64,000 nt of DNA from Prevotellaceae bacterium (GCA_029219385.1 JAQXTH010000034.1:90193-154192); one strand, 5' to 3'. Shown: positions 28,101 to 37,533, counted from the stretch's first letter. Made by a program: numbers and translations. The notes: generated by a model not told the origin, from the letters alone.

Positions 28101-30077
28101 TTAAACAGTTCGTAATTCTTTTGAATAATGATTTATCGCACCTACAATTGTATAATATAGAACCTTGTCATATTCGTTCTCCCATCTTTTTGCAGAGTTC
28201 GGATCATGAATGTACAAGCGTTTATCTGTATCATAGCAATCAAAATCTAGGATACAATTACCTCCTGCTGGAACAAATTCATTTTCATGAAGCTTCAAAA
28301 AACACTTTACAATGTCTTTGAGGTTAGTCTCTCCATAGGGTTTATAATTTCCTTCCTTAAAAATATTTCTCACCGCGTTCCCCATATTGGTTTCATTGTA
28401 GATGATAGTGCTATTATTATCCTTTGGTTCCGGGTAAATACGGAATTTAGCCTCCTTTATCAACGCAGAAATATCAGCACCTGTCATTAATTTATGTTTC
28501 GGTTTAGAAGATGAACTCCACATATATATAGGCGACTTTTCATTACCATGTTCATCCTTTATCCCCTCGTTGATATTTTTCAAAATACAAGCAGCAGTAT
28601 CTGAAGTACAACACTCATTTATAATCTTAAGCCAAAACGACTCTTCTTCCAATGCTGTAGCAAACAACTGTTTAGCTTGCTTATGTCGAAATCTAACAGG
28701 CATATTCTCGATTTCTGCATAATACGCTTTATTTTGTGCTTTTATGTTTGCTGCAAAGATTTTTGCACATTCTATTGCAGTTGGCATAAAAGTGAAGAAT
28801 TTTCTATCAAAGCGTTCGGAGCGGAACAGCTCTGGGGGTAGGCAGCTTATATCATTTGATGTAGCAAAAACAAAACATGCGGCTGATTTCTCTTGCATCC
28901 ATGTTAAAAATTTACCAAACATTCGGCGACCAACACCGCCATCACTCGATGACGCTCCTTGGGATGAACCAGAAAAAGCCTTTTCTATCTCATCTATCCA
29001 TAGTACACATGGAGCCATCTGCTCTGCCATAGCAAGGGCATTAATCATATTGTGTTCGGATTCTCCCATTATTCCTCCTAATAGTGCTCCCATATCAAGT
29101 GATATCAACGGCATATTTAATATTGTAGATGCAGTTTTAGCCATTAACGATTTACCAGACCCCGGAATACCTGAAATAAGCACACCATTAGGAATATCCA
29201 TGTGTTGTCTCCTCGCTAATTCAGGATCTTCAAATATTGCTTTTCTTGCATATAGCCACCTTGTAATATTATCTAATCCAGCCACTCCTGATATGGTTGA
29301 TTTTTCCCATTTTAACCCTTGACTATTATCCAACATCTGTTTTTTTGCAGAACGGATAATATTCAAGACTTCGCTAGCATTTACATATTCGAATTCTATG
29401 TATTGTTCAGCAATCATCAAACTCAAAAGTTGGAGAATTTTGTTGCGACTAAATCCTCTGAAACTTATGATCATTTGACTTAATAGATGAGAACTTATTA
29501 CCTCTGTAGGTATATTCTCAACCATCAATTTATTTAATGTTATGGCCTCTATTTCTTCGTCACTAAGAGCAGGCACTCTGACTATCTGAACATAAGGAGC
29601 AAACATATCTGGGATTACTTCTTCTTTAGGAGATACCACAATGTATAACGATCGTTTAACTGCATCTGTAATACCAGGGTTGGTTTGATTCTCCGATTTT
29701 TTAATGCCCAAATACAGCGAAATATAGTTCTTAACATTATTGGATACACTATTCCAATCACTGATATATGACACAATGATAGATGGAATTTTTATGTTAT
29801 CAGAATTTCCTCCTATCTTGTAGTTATCAACAATACTTTTGAATGTACCATTAGTATTGTCAATTTCAGCAATTTCATTAACCTCAAGTTTAGTTATCTC
29901 ATTATTTCTTGAGCATACACGAGGTACTAAAGAATCTATACAATCATTCCCATAGAGAAGTTCTTGTATTATTTCCAATTGATCTGTTGGAATATATACT
30001 ATCGGAGTATGAGCAAGCATTGCTCTTTTTACATCTTCAAGCATACGACCCAATTGTGTTTTATTAAACTCCATCAT
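28101..30077 (-). CDS. Classical AAA+ ATPase (Ycf46/FtsH/spastin-like core)
   Basis: NGVLISGIPGSGKSLMAKTAS Walker A; APCVLWIDEIEKAFSG Walker B; FVFATSND sensor 1; PPELFRSERFDRKF arginine-finger region. Confidence 0.88.
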   Translation of the reverse strand: MMEFNKTQLGRMLEDVKRAMLAHTPIVYIPTDQLEIIQELLYGNDCIDSLVPRVCSRNNEITKLEVNEIAEIDNTNGTFKSIVDNYKIGGNSDNIKIPSIIVSYISDWNSVSNNVKNYISLYLGIKKSENQTNPGITDAVKRSLYIVVSPKEEVIPDMFAPYVQIVRVPALSDEEIEAITLNKLMVENIPTEVISSHLLSQMIISFRGFSRNKILQLLSLMIAEQYIEFEYVNASEVLNIIRSAKKQMLDNSQGLKWEKSTISGVAGLDNITRWLYARKAIFEDPELARRQHMDIPNGVLISGIPGSGKSLMAKTASTILNMPLISLDMGALLGGIMGESEHNMINALAMAEQMAPCVLWIDEIEKAFSGSSQGASSSDGGVGRRMFGKFLTWMQEKSAACFVFATSNDISCLPPELFRSERFDRKFFTFMPTAIECAKIFAANIKAQNKAYYAEIENMPVRFRHKQAKQLFATALEEESFWLKIINECCTSDTAACILKNINEGIKDEHGNEKSPIYMWSSSSKPKHKLMTGADISALIKEAKFRIYPEPKDNNSTIIYNETNMGNAVRNIFKEGNYKPYGETNLKDIVKCFLKLHENEFVPAGGNCILDFDCYDTDKRLYIHDPNSAKRWENEYDKVLYYTIVGAINHYSKELRTV

Positions 30078-30086
30078 TGCATTATA

Positions 30087-30506
30087 TTATTTTTCAATAA
30101 TCTCAATATCTTCTTTATTCTCTTCTTCATCAATGCTTGATTCTTTAGAATTGAGTTTTTCCAGAACCTTTTCTAACATTTCTTTGTCAGATTCTGTTAC
30201 AGTTTGAGGTGCTTTGTGTTGCTCTATTTCCATATACCTCATAGCAATAGCAGGTTCACGGCGAATCCAATCCAACATAAGAATAGCTCTTATCGGTTTC
30301 ATTTTATCATTATTGATAAGTTCCTCCAAAGAAATATCGTGATATTCCACATATGGAATCTTTCCTTCAATAACATCCAAAACTGCAAGTTTCAATTCGT
30401 TTGGCAACTGTCGAATTTTCTGTATTGTTCTACAAGCATTGATCGGATTAGCATCCTCTTCTGTTACTAAATAATTGAACAACTGTATATATTTAATAAT
30501 TTTCAT
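30087..30506 (-). CDS. Hypothetical protein (139 aa)
   Basis: Intact collinear ORF with Glu-rich tail. Confidence 0.45.
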   Translation of the reverse strand: MKIIKYIQLFNYLVTEEDANPINACRTIQKIRQLPNELKLAVLDVIEGKIPYVEYHDISLEELINNDKMKPIRAILMLDWIRREPAIAMRYMEIEQHKAPQTVTESDKEMLEKVLEKLNSKESSIDEEENKEDIEIIEK

Positions 30507-30521
30507 ATATTCTATTATTTA

Positions 30522-31217
30522 TTATATAACTTCAAATTGTCTTTCTCCCTTGAGTATCGTTTCAAATCCAAAAGCATCGAATTCAACAGGTTGTTTTCGA
30601 TACAACTCATCACTCACACAAGTCGGGATGTAATGGTTGAAATTTTCTGCCCAGATTTTTATCTGTTCGTCCGAATAGCCATAGTCTTTTATACCATTAA
30701 GTTTTCCCTCTACTGCTGCCCATTGGCGAGCATGCTTTAACTCATGGAATATTGTATAAACTTGTTCTTCTATCAATTTTGGCTCTCCGGATAAAATAAA
30801 TGCTACATTGATATGAAGTGATCTGTCAGAATGGCTATAATAACCGCAATAGCCACAAGTTGGTGGTTCATCCGTTGAATAAAAATCAACCGTTCCAACA
30901 TTTACATCCATTAATTGTTGAGCATCTTCTACCATTCTTTCAAAAAGACTTAACAACTCTTCCTTTGACATATTTTGAGTACGTTCGTTTATGCCATTTG
31001 GAAAAACTTGATATAAATACTCTTTACATCTTAATGCCATTTCCACATCTGGTTTCTCTGGACGATATTCTGCGTCCATCTTTTCCAATTGCTCTATATA
31101 CCCACTGTTTTGTTGGATATATTCTCTCTTTTCTCTCCAAAATCTAATTCTTCCAAATACATATTGAAGAGCATACGAGACTCCGGCAATTAACAATGCT
31201 ATACCAATTTCTATCAT
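30522..31217 (-). CDS. Putative membrane-anchored HExxH metallopeptidase-like protein
   Basis: N-terminal TM IEIGIALLIAGVSYALQYVFG; YTIFHELKHARQWAAVEG. Confidence 0.55.
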   Translation of the reverse strand: MIEIGIALLIAGVSYALQYVFGRIRFWREKREYIQQNSGYIEQLEKMDAEYRPEKPDVEMALRCKEYLYQVFPNGINERTQNMSKEELLSLFERMVEDAQQLMDVNVGTVDFYSTDEPPTCGYCGYYSHSDRSLHINVAFILSGEPKLIEEQVYTIFHELKHARQWAAVEGKLNGIKDYGYSDEQIKIWAENFNHYIPTCVSDELYRKQPVEFDAFGFETILKGERQFEVI

Positions 31218-31231
31218 AGTAAATATAAATT

Positions 31232-31290
31232 AATAGCCACAACACTCCTTAAAATGTGCATATATAACTTCTAAGGGTGTTGTGGCTATT
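31232..31290 (-). terminator. Long hairpin within the operon (terminator/attenuator-like)
   Basis: AATAGCCACAACAC...GTGTTGTGGCTATT; followed on the minus strand by an AT-rich TTAATTTATATTT tract. Confidence 0.65.
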
Positions 31291-31313
31291 CATAATAATT
31301 GCATTATTAAAGA

Positions 31314-32723
31314 TTACATTGTTGATACTATTACATTATCATCATTCTGTTGCACCTCAACTATTGACTTTTTTTGAAAAAGCGAAACAAACCAATCCTT
31401 GATACCTCGCAGTACCACAAATATGCTTGGCCATACAGTTTCTCTCCATGTGTCAACAACAACATCAAAAATTCGAGAAGACCAGTTTATGATTTTTTCT
31501 CCAGCATTGAATGCACTATTAGTCAAGGACCAAACGACAAACAAAGAAGCAAGGAAAGCACCAATTGTTGCAATAGTTGTAGAACCAAAAGCTACCATAA
31601 ACATCACCATAGATAGTGTACCAATGGCTGTGATGCAATTAAAAGCTACATATGCGAGTAACGAGAATAATGCGATACCTCCAATAATCTTCAGAACCTT
31701 GATGGCTTTATCTACAGTTGTTCGTCCAGAATTCAAGTCATTCATGACATGCATTTCTTCAATTCCTGCTGCAACGGAAATAGCAATTGCTTCCGGAGTC
31801 AACTCCTGTCCTCTGAGCGATTCTAATTCTTCATTCTGATATGCAATGTAGGTTGCCATTGATGTAATCATCTTTTCTCGCATATCCTGTTCGGAATTAA
31901 TTACAACACTTTCAACCGCTTCAGAACCGTTCGGCAATTCATCAATTAGTTCCTTAAGGCTTTCAAGAGACCCCAGACAGAAATTATTGTTCTTAAGCAA
32001 TTGACCAATTTTGTCTTCTACATCGCATAGCATTTCCTCTGTAACTTCATCTTTAACAATCAATCTTTGACGAATTGTTTGAAAATTCTCTATCTGGGAA
32101 GCTTGCTCTGTAGAGAGATTGCCAACGCTTAGAGTTTGTAATGCCGCAAGGAAGTTGATATAAAGTTCATACTTCTCATTAATTGGCATTTCTGAAGCTA
32201 ACTCTTTCAACTCGGTTGCGTAATCAAATTCTCCATTTTCCAATGCTTTCTTCAAATTAGCATTGAATGAAACAATGCCAGATTCCAAACCATTGGTGAT
32301 AGCATGTGCATCTTCAAGAAGTGCTCCTGGTCGCTGAGATAGATAAAACGTCACCAAATTCTCTTTTAGAGACAATTCTGAATTGTAAGACTCATTAAAA
32401 TTCACTACAAGATCCTGAACTTTCAAGATTTCTTCTTTAGATAATTTGTTTTCCATTGTTGAATTTTTTAAAATTAAACTGTTGTTGTTTGTTTCTTTTG
32501 AGTCATTATATAGTGATGTTCTATCTTTTGTAGTAATACTTTTTTCGTCTATTCCTAACAAATCATCAGCATAGTCTTTGTTAATTGAATGGTTTAATAT
32601 ACTTGCTTGAAGCGAAACATTAATTTCACCATCTTTAATTAATGTCTTTTCAATTTCAATCATCTTTGCCTGTGGAAGATCATTATTCACAAAACGACAA
32701 AATGTAATATCATCTACTCCCAT
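31314..32723 (-). CDS. Membrane protein with N-terminal anti-sigma-like extension (internal start possible at 32456)
   Basis: First ~60 aa resemble the sigma-adjacent protein at 4725-5198; main domain starts MENKLSKEE; C-terminal TM block IGGIALFSLLAYVAFNCITAIGTLSMVMFMVAFGSTTIATIGAFLASLFVVW. Confidence 0.6.
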   Translation of the reverse strand: MGVDDITFCRFVNNDLPQAKMIEIEKTLIKDGEINVSLQASILNHSINKDYADDLLGIDEKSITTKDRTSLYNDSKETNNNSLILKNSTMENKLSKEEILKVQDLVVNFNESYNSELSLKENLVTFYLSQRPGALLEDAHAITNGLESGIVSFNANLKKALENGEFDYATELKELASEMPINEKYELYINFLAALQTLSVGNLSTEQASQIENFQTIRQRLIVKDEVTEEMLCDVEDKIGQLLKNNNFCLGSLESLKELIDELPNGSEAVESVVINSEQDMREKMITSMATYIAYQNEELESLRGQELTPEAIAISVAAGIEEMHVMNDLNSGRTTVDKAIKVLKIIGGIALFSLLAYVAFNCITAIGTLSMVMFMVAFGSTTIATIGAFLASLFVVWSLTNSAFNAGEKIINWSSRIFDVVVDTWRETVWPSIFVVLRGIKDWFVSLFQKKSIVEVQQNDDNVIVSTM

Positions 32724-32729
32724 AATTAT

Positions 32730-33431
32730 TTAAAACTCATTTTTTATTGATCTAAAATTATCTTGCAAATGCTTTAGTGCATATCCTTTTAAGAGAGACA
32801 AAGCATCTTGACGTTGTTTGTTTGTCCATGATTGTTTGACTTCATCAGATGTCAGTCCGTCTTTTGGTCTTGGGTGTATATATTGTTCCAACAGAGGAAA
32901 TGCATCTAATGCAGGCATCTTTTCTATAACTAAGTAGTGTAAAACTAAACGATAGCGTTCTGATAACATTTGATATGCTTTTCTAACACATTTCGTTTGC
33001 ATATCATCTTCTTCGTCGAATGCAGACTCACATCTAATAAGAGACTCATAATCTACATATTCTAGCAATTCTCCGTCTTTTTCTAGTTTTCGTTTTTCTT
33101 TATTTGACAATTTGCAAAAATACCTACAAGTAATATTTGAAGTATAAGTACTTAATAAACAATTGATACCTTTGTATAAATCAACGCGATGCCATAAAGG
33201 CTTTTCTGCTTGTTTATCGTATGGAAAACTTAAAAACATATAATATTCGGCTGTTATATCGCGATGCATTATTGAATATTCTATATGCTTCATTATGGGC
33301 ATCCCTATCTCTGTTAAATAATAAAACACGGCCTTAGTATCATTAGAAACAACCATTTTTGCCAATTCTTTATTGGCATAATAATCAGTGTCATTATTAA
33401 GCCGCTTTTTGAAATCATTCCAGTCTGTCAT
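32730..33431 (-). CDS. Divergent sigma-70-like regulatory protein
   Basis: CVRKAYQMLSERYRLVLHYLVIEKMPALDAFPLLEQYI resembles a sigma region 4 context; operon-leading position followed by an anti-sigma-like ORF. Confidence 0.45.
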   Translation of the reverse strand: MTDWNDFKKRLNNDTDYYANKELAKMVVSNDTKAVFYYLTEIGMPIMKHIEYSIMHRDITAEYYMFLSFPYDKQAEKPLWHRVDLYKGINCLLSTYTSNITCRYFCKLSNKEKRKLEKDGELLEYVDYESLIRCESAFDEEDDMQTKCVRKAYQMLSERYRLVLHYLVIEKMPALDAFPLLEQYIHPRPKDGLTSDEVKQSWTNKQRQDALSLLKGYALKHLQDNFRSIKNEF

Positions 33432-33448
33432 AAATAACTATATTAATA

Positions 33449-33877
33449 TTATCGAATCCTTCTTATATATTTCCACACACTTTTAAACACTTTACTTGCA
33501 TTCTTACCGCCTCTTATTCTTGTACCCGATGAAGCTGAAGAAGGTATATACTTCCAGGTTCCAATACATTGATTTCCCCAATAAAGAGATACTGTGTCCC
33601 CGAATGTGAAGTTAATTCCATTTGCTTTGCCTATGGTTATATATTTTCCATATTCCCATACAAAAGGAAAAGCATACATATCGGTTCCATTAATCACAAG
33701 AGAGATATTTTGAAGATTTTGTCCCCAACCATTATACACATAAGAATTTTTACATGCAAAATAGGGTTCTTTATCAACCCAAGCGTCAGGATCTGCATGA
33801 TAGAACCCCCCATAGAACTGAGCACTTACACTAAGAGTTGTAAATGCAAAAACTAATGTAATTACTAAATTCTTCAT
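33449..33877 (-). CDS. Small secreted basic-tailed protein
   Basis: Signal peptide MKNLVITLVFAFTTLSVSAQ (start taken here rather than at 33934); C-terminus SKVFKSVWKYIRRIR. Confidence 0.5.
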   Translation of the reverse strand: MKNLVITLVFAFTTLSVSAQFYGGFYHADPDAWVDKEPYFACKNSYVYNGWGQNLQNISLVINGTDMYAFPFVWEYGKYITIGKANGINFTFGDTVSLYWGNQCIGTWKYIPSSASSGTRIRGGKNASKVFKSVWKYIRRIR

Positions 33878-34282
33878 TTTCTTATATTTTTTATATTGGA
33901 ATGCGCGATTATTCGATAATTCTGTGCTTGCCATATTTTCTGTTTTAAACTCCTGATTGTGGGAAGAAAAACTATAACATTATGAGTTACAATATAGTTG
34001 TATATTTTTCTTTCTAGTCCAAAGGTTGTTATGGGTGCATATCAACAAAGTGTGTCAAAAGAAGTGTTTTTTGATTTATGACTCTTTCTTTTATGTGATA
34101 CACTATTGGTGGATACCCTTGTATATAAGTTTCCAACCTGTGAGGTATTAATTTCAGGGAGGACGCAGGAGGTAAGTCCTACATTGGGAGGGGATTGCTT
34201 TCTACCTCCATTGAATTTTATATCTGATGTGGTGCAATACATATTTATATCGTGATGGCATCTTGTTAGAATATAAAACACA

Positions 34283-34748
34283 AAAAAGCGTGGAGACCTC
34301 TTGTTGTTTATTCTTCCTGTTCCGGCTCTAGCAAATGCCAATCATAGTAGAACAAACAACGTTGGTGTCCACGCCGATATGATATACCTACCGTTAAGAG
34401 ACCTCGGTAAACAACAATTTGTGCTTGCTTGTACGATAAAACAACAAACATGCAACGTATGCTTACAAGGTCTCCACGGGGTTGATGCTATCACACCCGG
34501 GACATCTACCGCTGACTTGGTCTGAGAAACTATGATCCTAAATGAACTTGCTAGATTCGAACAGGAACCCCAAACACCGCGTCGGTAAACGCCTTCAATA
34601 TGTCTTTTGACTACCTCTTCCCACCTAATACCCGCTTTGTGTAGATTATCTGTGAATTTGTTGTAATTGTTATTACCGAAGCACTACACTTGGCACGGCG
34701 TGGACCTGTTGCATATCTGCTATTGAAGCAATAACAACAATGGTAATC
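34283..34748 (-). ncRNA. Candidate ~465-nt structured non-coding RNA
   Basis: Minus-strand -7 TATCTTTG at 34755-34762. Long-range pairs: GGGGTT/AACCCC (34566-34571 with 34478-34483), GAGACC/GGTCTC, and a terminal GCGTGGAcACC/GGTcTCCACGC hairpin followed by TTTTTT (34288-34375). No plausible conserved ORF. Confidence 0.6.
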
Positions 34749-34754
34749 TGTGAG

Positions 34755-34762
34755 CAAAGATA
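34755..34762 (-). promoter_or_regulatory. -7 element TATCTTTG of the ncRNA candidate
   Basis: Exact TAnnTTTG on the minus strand. Confidence 0.6.
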
Positions 34763-34910
34763 CAAAATTTTTCTTAATGCGTATGTTTTTGGTGAAAAAA
34801 TATTATCAAATCTTAATTTTTTTGCGAGAAATTGTAGCACATGATTAGACAAATATTTTTCCCTGCAACCTTTGCCAATTTAACATATTGGCGTTCGATA
34901 AACAATAAGA

Positions 34911-34952
34911 AAAAAATCTCACCCAAAACTATTGTGGAGGGTGAGATTTTTT
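34911..34952. terminator. Bidirectional terminator downstream of the alkaline phosphatase gene
   Basis: AAAAAATCTCACCC-loop-GGGTGAGATTTTTT. Confidence 0.85.
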
Positions 34953-34988
34953 GTTTTGTCTTATGAATATGACTGTTTGATTAGTTTG

Positions 34989-36686
34989 CTATCTCAGATA
35001 TTTAGTGAGGTCGGCAGGCAGATAAAACATATTGTTGCGGTCTACGTATGTGATGACACTTGGCAGTTCCACCACGTTGGTTTTGCCATTTGTTGTAACC
35101 TCAATGCTGTTTGTAAATGGGCGTATGGTGAGACGCTTGCCCGACGTGGGGTTTTTCACGTTCAAAACAGGATATGACTTTTTGTTTTCCGGTTTGACGA
35201 TTTCTATTTCATAACCCTTGAAGACATCTGCGTGGCGTGCAAAGATTTGGTCGTTGAATTGCTGCATCTTGCCATACACACCGAAAAGGGCCTGCATATA
35301 TTCTGCCAACTGCACATTGGTGTTGACTCCCATTATGCGTTGAGAGGCATTTGGGTGATAGCAAGCCAAAAAGACGTCTTCGCCCGTGTGACCACTCGAT
35401 GTCCAGCCAAAAGGTGTGTGGGCAGATAGTATCTTGGTGATTACACCCGAAAGATAACTGCTATAGAGAGGTGACTCTTTGTCGGGTGTGCGCAACTCTT
35501 CGGGTATCGGGCTGTTTTTATAACCTTTGTTGTTGACAAGCAGATTTATTTCTTCTTTTGAGAGGTCAATAGAGGCATATTGTTTGAAAATAGATTTGAG
35601 GCTGTCGAATGGCAGGGTATTCATCTTTTTTTCTATGCCGTCGCCACTGAGTTTGAAGTTTGAGACTGTTTCAAACAATTGTTGCACGCTTAAACGGCTA
35701 TAGTCGGCAAGTCCATAACGACCGAGGGTGAAACCACTGTTGCCGTGGTCGGAAGTTATGATAACAACGGTGTTGCCATCTTTGCGTGCATAATCTAATG
35801 CAACTCCGCAGGCTTTGTCGAAAGCAAGAAAGTCGTTGAGCAATGCTCCGGGGTCGTTGGCATGGGCAGCCCAGTCTACTTTTGAGCCTTCGACCATAAG
35901 GAAGAAGCCGTTTTTGTTTTTAGAGAGTTTGGAGATTGCCGTCTCTGTCATTTCGGCAAGAGAGGGTTGCTCGTTGGGGTTGCGGTCGATGTCATAATCC
36001 ATGTCGGCGGGGGAAAACAGAGCCCACATCTTATTGCTCTTATCCTTGCGCATGGCGGCAATGTCGTCGCGATAGACGTTGACTCCGTGATTTTTGAGAT
36101 ATTCTTCGTTTGGCTTGTTGAGATAACTTGTGCCACCGCCAATCACCACGTCGAGATTGTTGTGAACCATTTGGTCGGCAAGGATGCCATATTCTGAGCG
36201 ATTGTAATAATGGGCAGAACAGTCGGCCGGAGTGGCATGGGGGAACTGACAGGTAAACACCAGTCCGGCACTTTTACCTTTGAGTTGCGTGGCTGCCTCA
36301 AGCAGTGTGGCTGCTGGGGCGTATGCCCGTGTGGAATCTACAAAGCCAATGTTTGCTTTTCCCTTATAGGGCGGAAATGTGGCCACATATCCGGCGCGAG
36401 AGCGGTGGCCGGTCATGTAACACGATGTGGTGGGGGCAGAGTCTCCAATTGGAGCGTCGGAGTTGCAGGTTATCACCGTGCCACTCACCCAAGGGTCAAC
36501 ATTGAGACTTGTAATTGAGGGGTCACGATAGTATTGAAGCCAACGGGAGGCACCGAGCACACCGATGGAATTGCCATCGGTAATCATAAGAATAACGTTT
36601 TTAACAGGTTTCACTTTTGCCGGTTCTATGGCAAAAGAAAGCATGGAAATGATGGCGAATGCGCTCATCAGCATTGTTTTTTTCAT
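34989..36686 (-). CDS. Alkaline phosphatase
   Basis: NVILMITDGNSIGV, GDSAPTTSCYMTGHRSRAG, EGSKVDWAAHANDPG, VIITSDHGNSGF, SSGHTGEDVFLACYHP. Confidence 0.9.
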   Translation of the reverse strand: MKKTMLMSAFAIISMLSFAIEPAKVKPVKNVILMITDGNSIGVLGASRWLQYYRDPSITSLNVDPWVSGTVITCNSDAPIGDSAPTTSCYMTGHRSRAGYVATFPPYKGKANIGFVDSTRAYAPAATLLEAATQLKGKSAGLVFTCQFPHATPADCSAHYYNRSEYGILADQMVHNNLDVVIGGGTSYLNKPNEEYLKNHGVNVYRDDIAAMRKDKSNKMWALFSPADMDYDIDRNPNEQPSLAEMTETAISKLSKNKNGFFLMVEGSKVDWAAHANDPGALLNDFLAFDKACGVALDYARKDGNTVVIITSDHGNSGFTLGRYGLADYSRLSVQQLFETVSNFKLSGDGIEKKMNTLPFDSLKSIFKQYASIDLSKEEINLLVNNKGYKNSPIPEELRTPDKESPLYSSYLSGVITKILSAHTPFGWTSSGHTGEDVFLACYHPNASQRIMGVNTNVQLAEYMQALFGVYGKMQQFNDQIFARHADVFKGYEIEIVKPENKKSYPVLNVKNPTSGKRLTIRPFTNSIEVTTNGKTNVVELPSVITYVDRNNMFYLPADLTKYLR

Positions 36687-36732
36687 TATAAACAGAGGTT
36701 TTTGTGGTTTTATGATTGGTTAGAAAATAATA

Positions 36733-37509
36733 TTAGAGTGTTATAACTGTGCCACCTTGCGCCAAACGGTCGGCACGGGTGATGACCACTTTGTTCACTC
36801 CGCCTCGAAGGGCAGCAAAACTGTTTTCGAGTTTTGGCAACATTCCTCCGCTCACAATGCCTTCGGCTTTGAGTTGTTCGTAAAGTTGGGTATCAATATG
36901 TGGTATGACGCTGTCGTCGTCGTTTCCATCGAGCAACACGCCTTTCTTCTCAAAACAAAACATCAGTGTCACGTCATAAAGTCGGCTCATGGCCTTGGCG
37001 GTTTCGCCTGCCACAGTGTCGGCATTAGTGTTGAGCAGACAACCGTTTTCGCCCAAGGTAAGCGGAGCTACCACCGGTGTGACACCTCCCTCTATGAGCA
37101 TTGCAATGGCATCTTGGTCTACGCTGTCGACATCTCCCACAAAACCAAAGTCGATACCCTCGGATGTGACGGGCCGTTTGTGAGAGCGTATCACGTTCAT
37201 GTCTGCTCCGGTGAGTCCTAATGCTTTGTAGCCTTTGGCAGAAAGAGAAGACACGATATTCTTGTTTACCAAACCGCCATATACCATTGTCACCACGCGC
37301 AACATCTCTGCATCGGTGATGCGACGGCCTCCTGCCATTTTAGTTTCTATGCCCAAGCGACCGGCAATCTCGGTGGCTGTGCGTCCACCGCCATGCACAA
37401 GCATTTTAGGTCCCTTTATCTTTATAAAACCGTCAAGCAAAGTAGCGAGCGACTCGGGTTCTTCCACTATTTTTCCGCCAACTTTGACTAAAGTGAGTGA
37501 TTGTTTCAT
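36733..37509 (-). CDS. argB: Acetylglutamate kinase
   Basis: VKVGGKIVEEP, LVHGGGRTATEIAGRLGIE, NTNADTVAGETA, GGMLPKLENSFAALRGGVNKVVI. Confidence 0.92.
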   Translation of the reverse strand: MKQSLTLVKVGGKIVEEPESLATLLDGFIKIKGPKMLVHGGGRTATEIAGRLGIETKMAGGRRITDAEMLRVVTMVYGGLVNKNIVSSLSAKGYKALGLTGADMNVIRSHKRPVTSEGIDFGFVGDVDSVDQDAIAMLIEGGVTPVVAPLTLGENGCLLNTNADTVAGETAKAMSRLYDVTLMFCFEKKGVLLDGNDDDSVIPHIDTQLYEQLKAEGIVSGGMLPKLENSFAALRGGVNKVVITRADRLAQGGTVITL

Positions 37510-37533
37510 TTTATAGTCTAAATTTACTGTCTA

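Noticed and set aside
17000-34000. Mobile element (integrase, transposase, att sites) explaining the accessory segment
   Set aside because: No recombinase, transposase or tRNA target was seen in the window; an island is suspected only from composition and gene content.
34042-34525. ORFs 34042-34341 (-) and 34301-34525 (+) in the ncRNA region
   Set aside because: No domain, no convincing leader, and they overlap palindromic RNA-like structure and a terminator.
34283-34748. tmRNA, RNase P RNA or tRNA identity for the ncRNA
   Set aside because: No RNase P core motif, no tag-peptide ORF with CCA end, and the GTTCGAATC T-loop-like string (around 34554-34562) has no pairing T-stem. 6S-like or other families cannot be excluded without Infernal.
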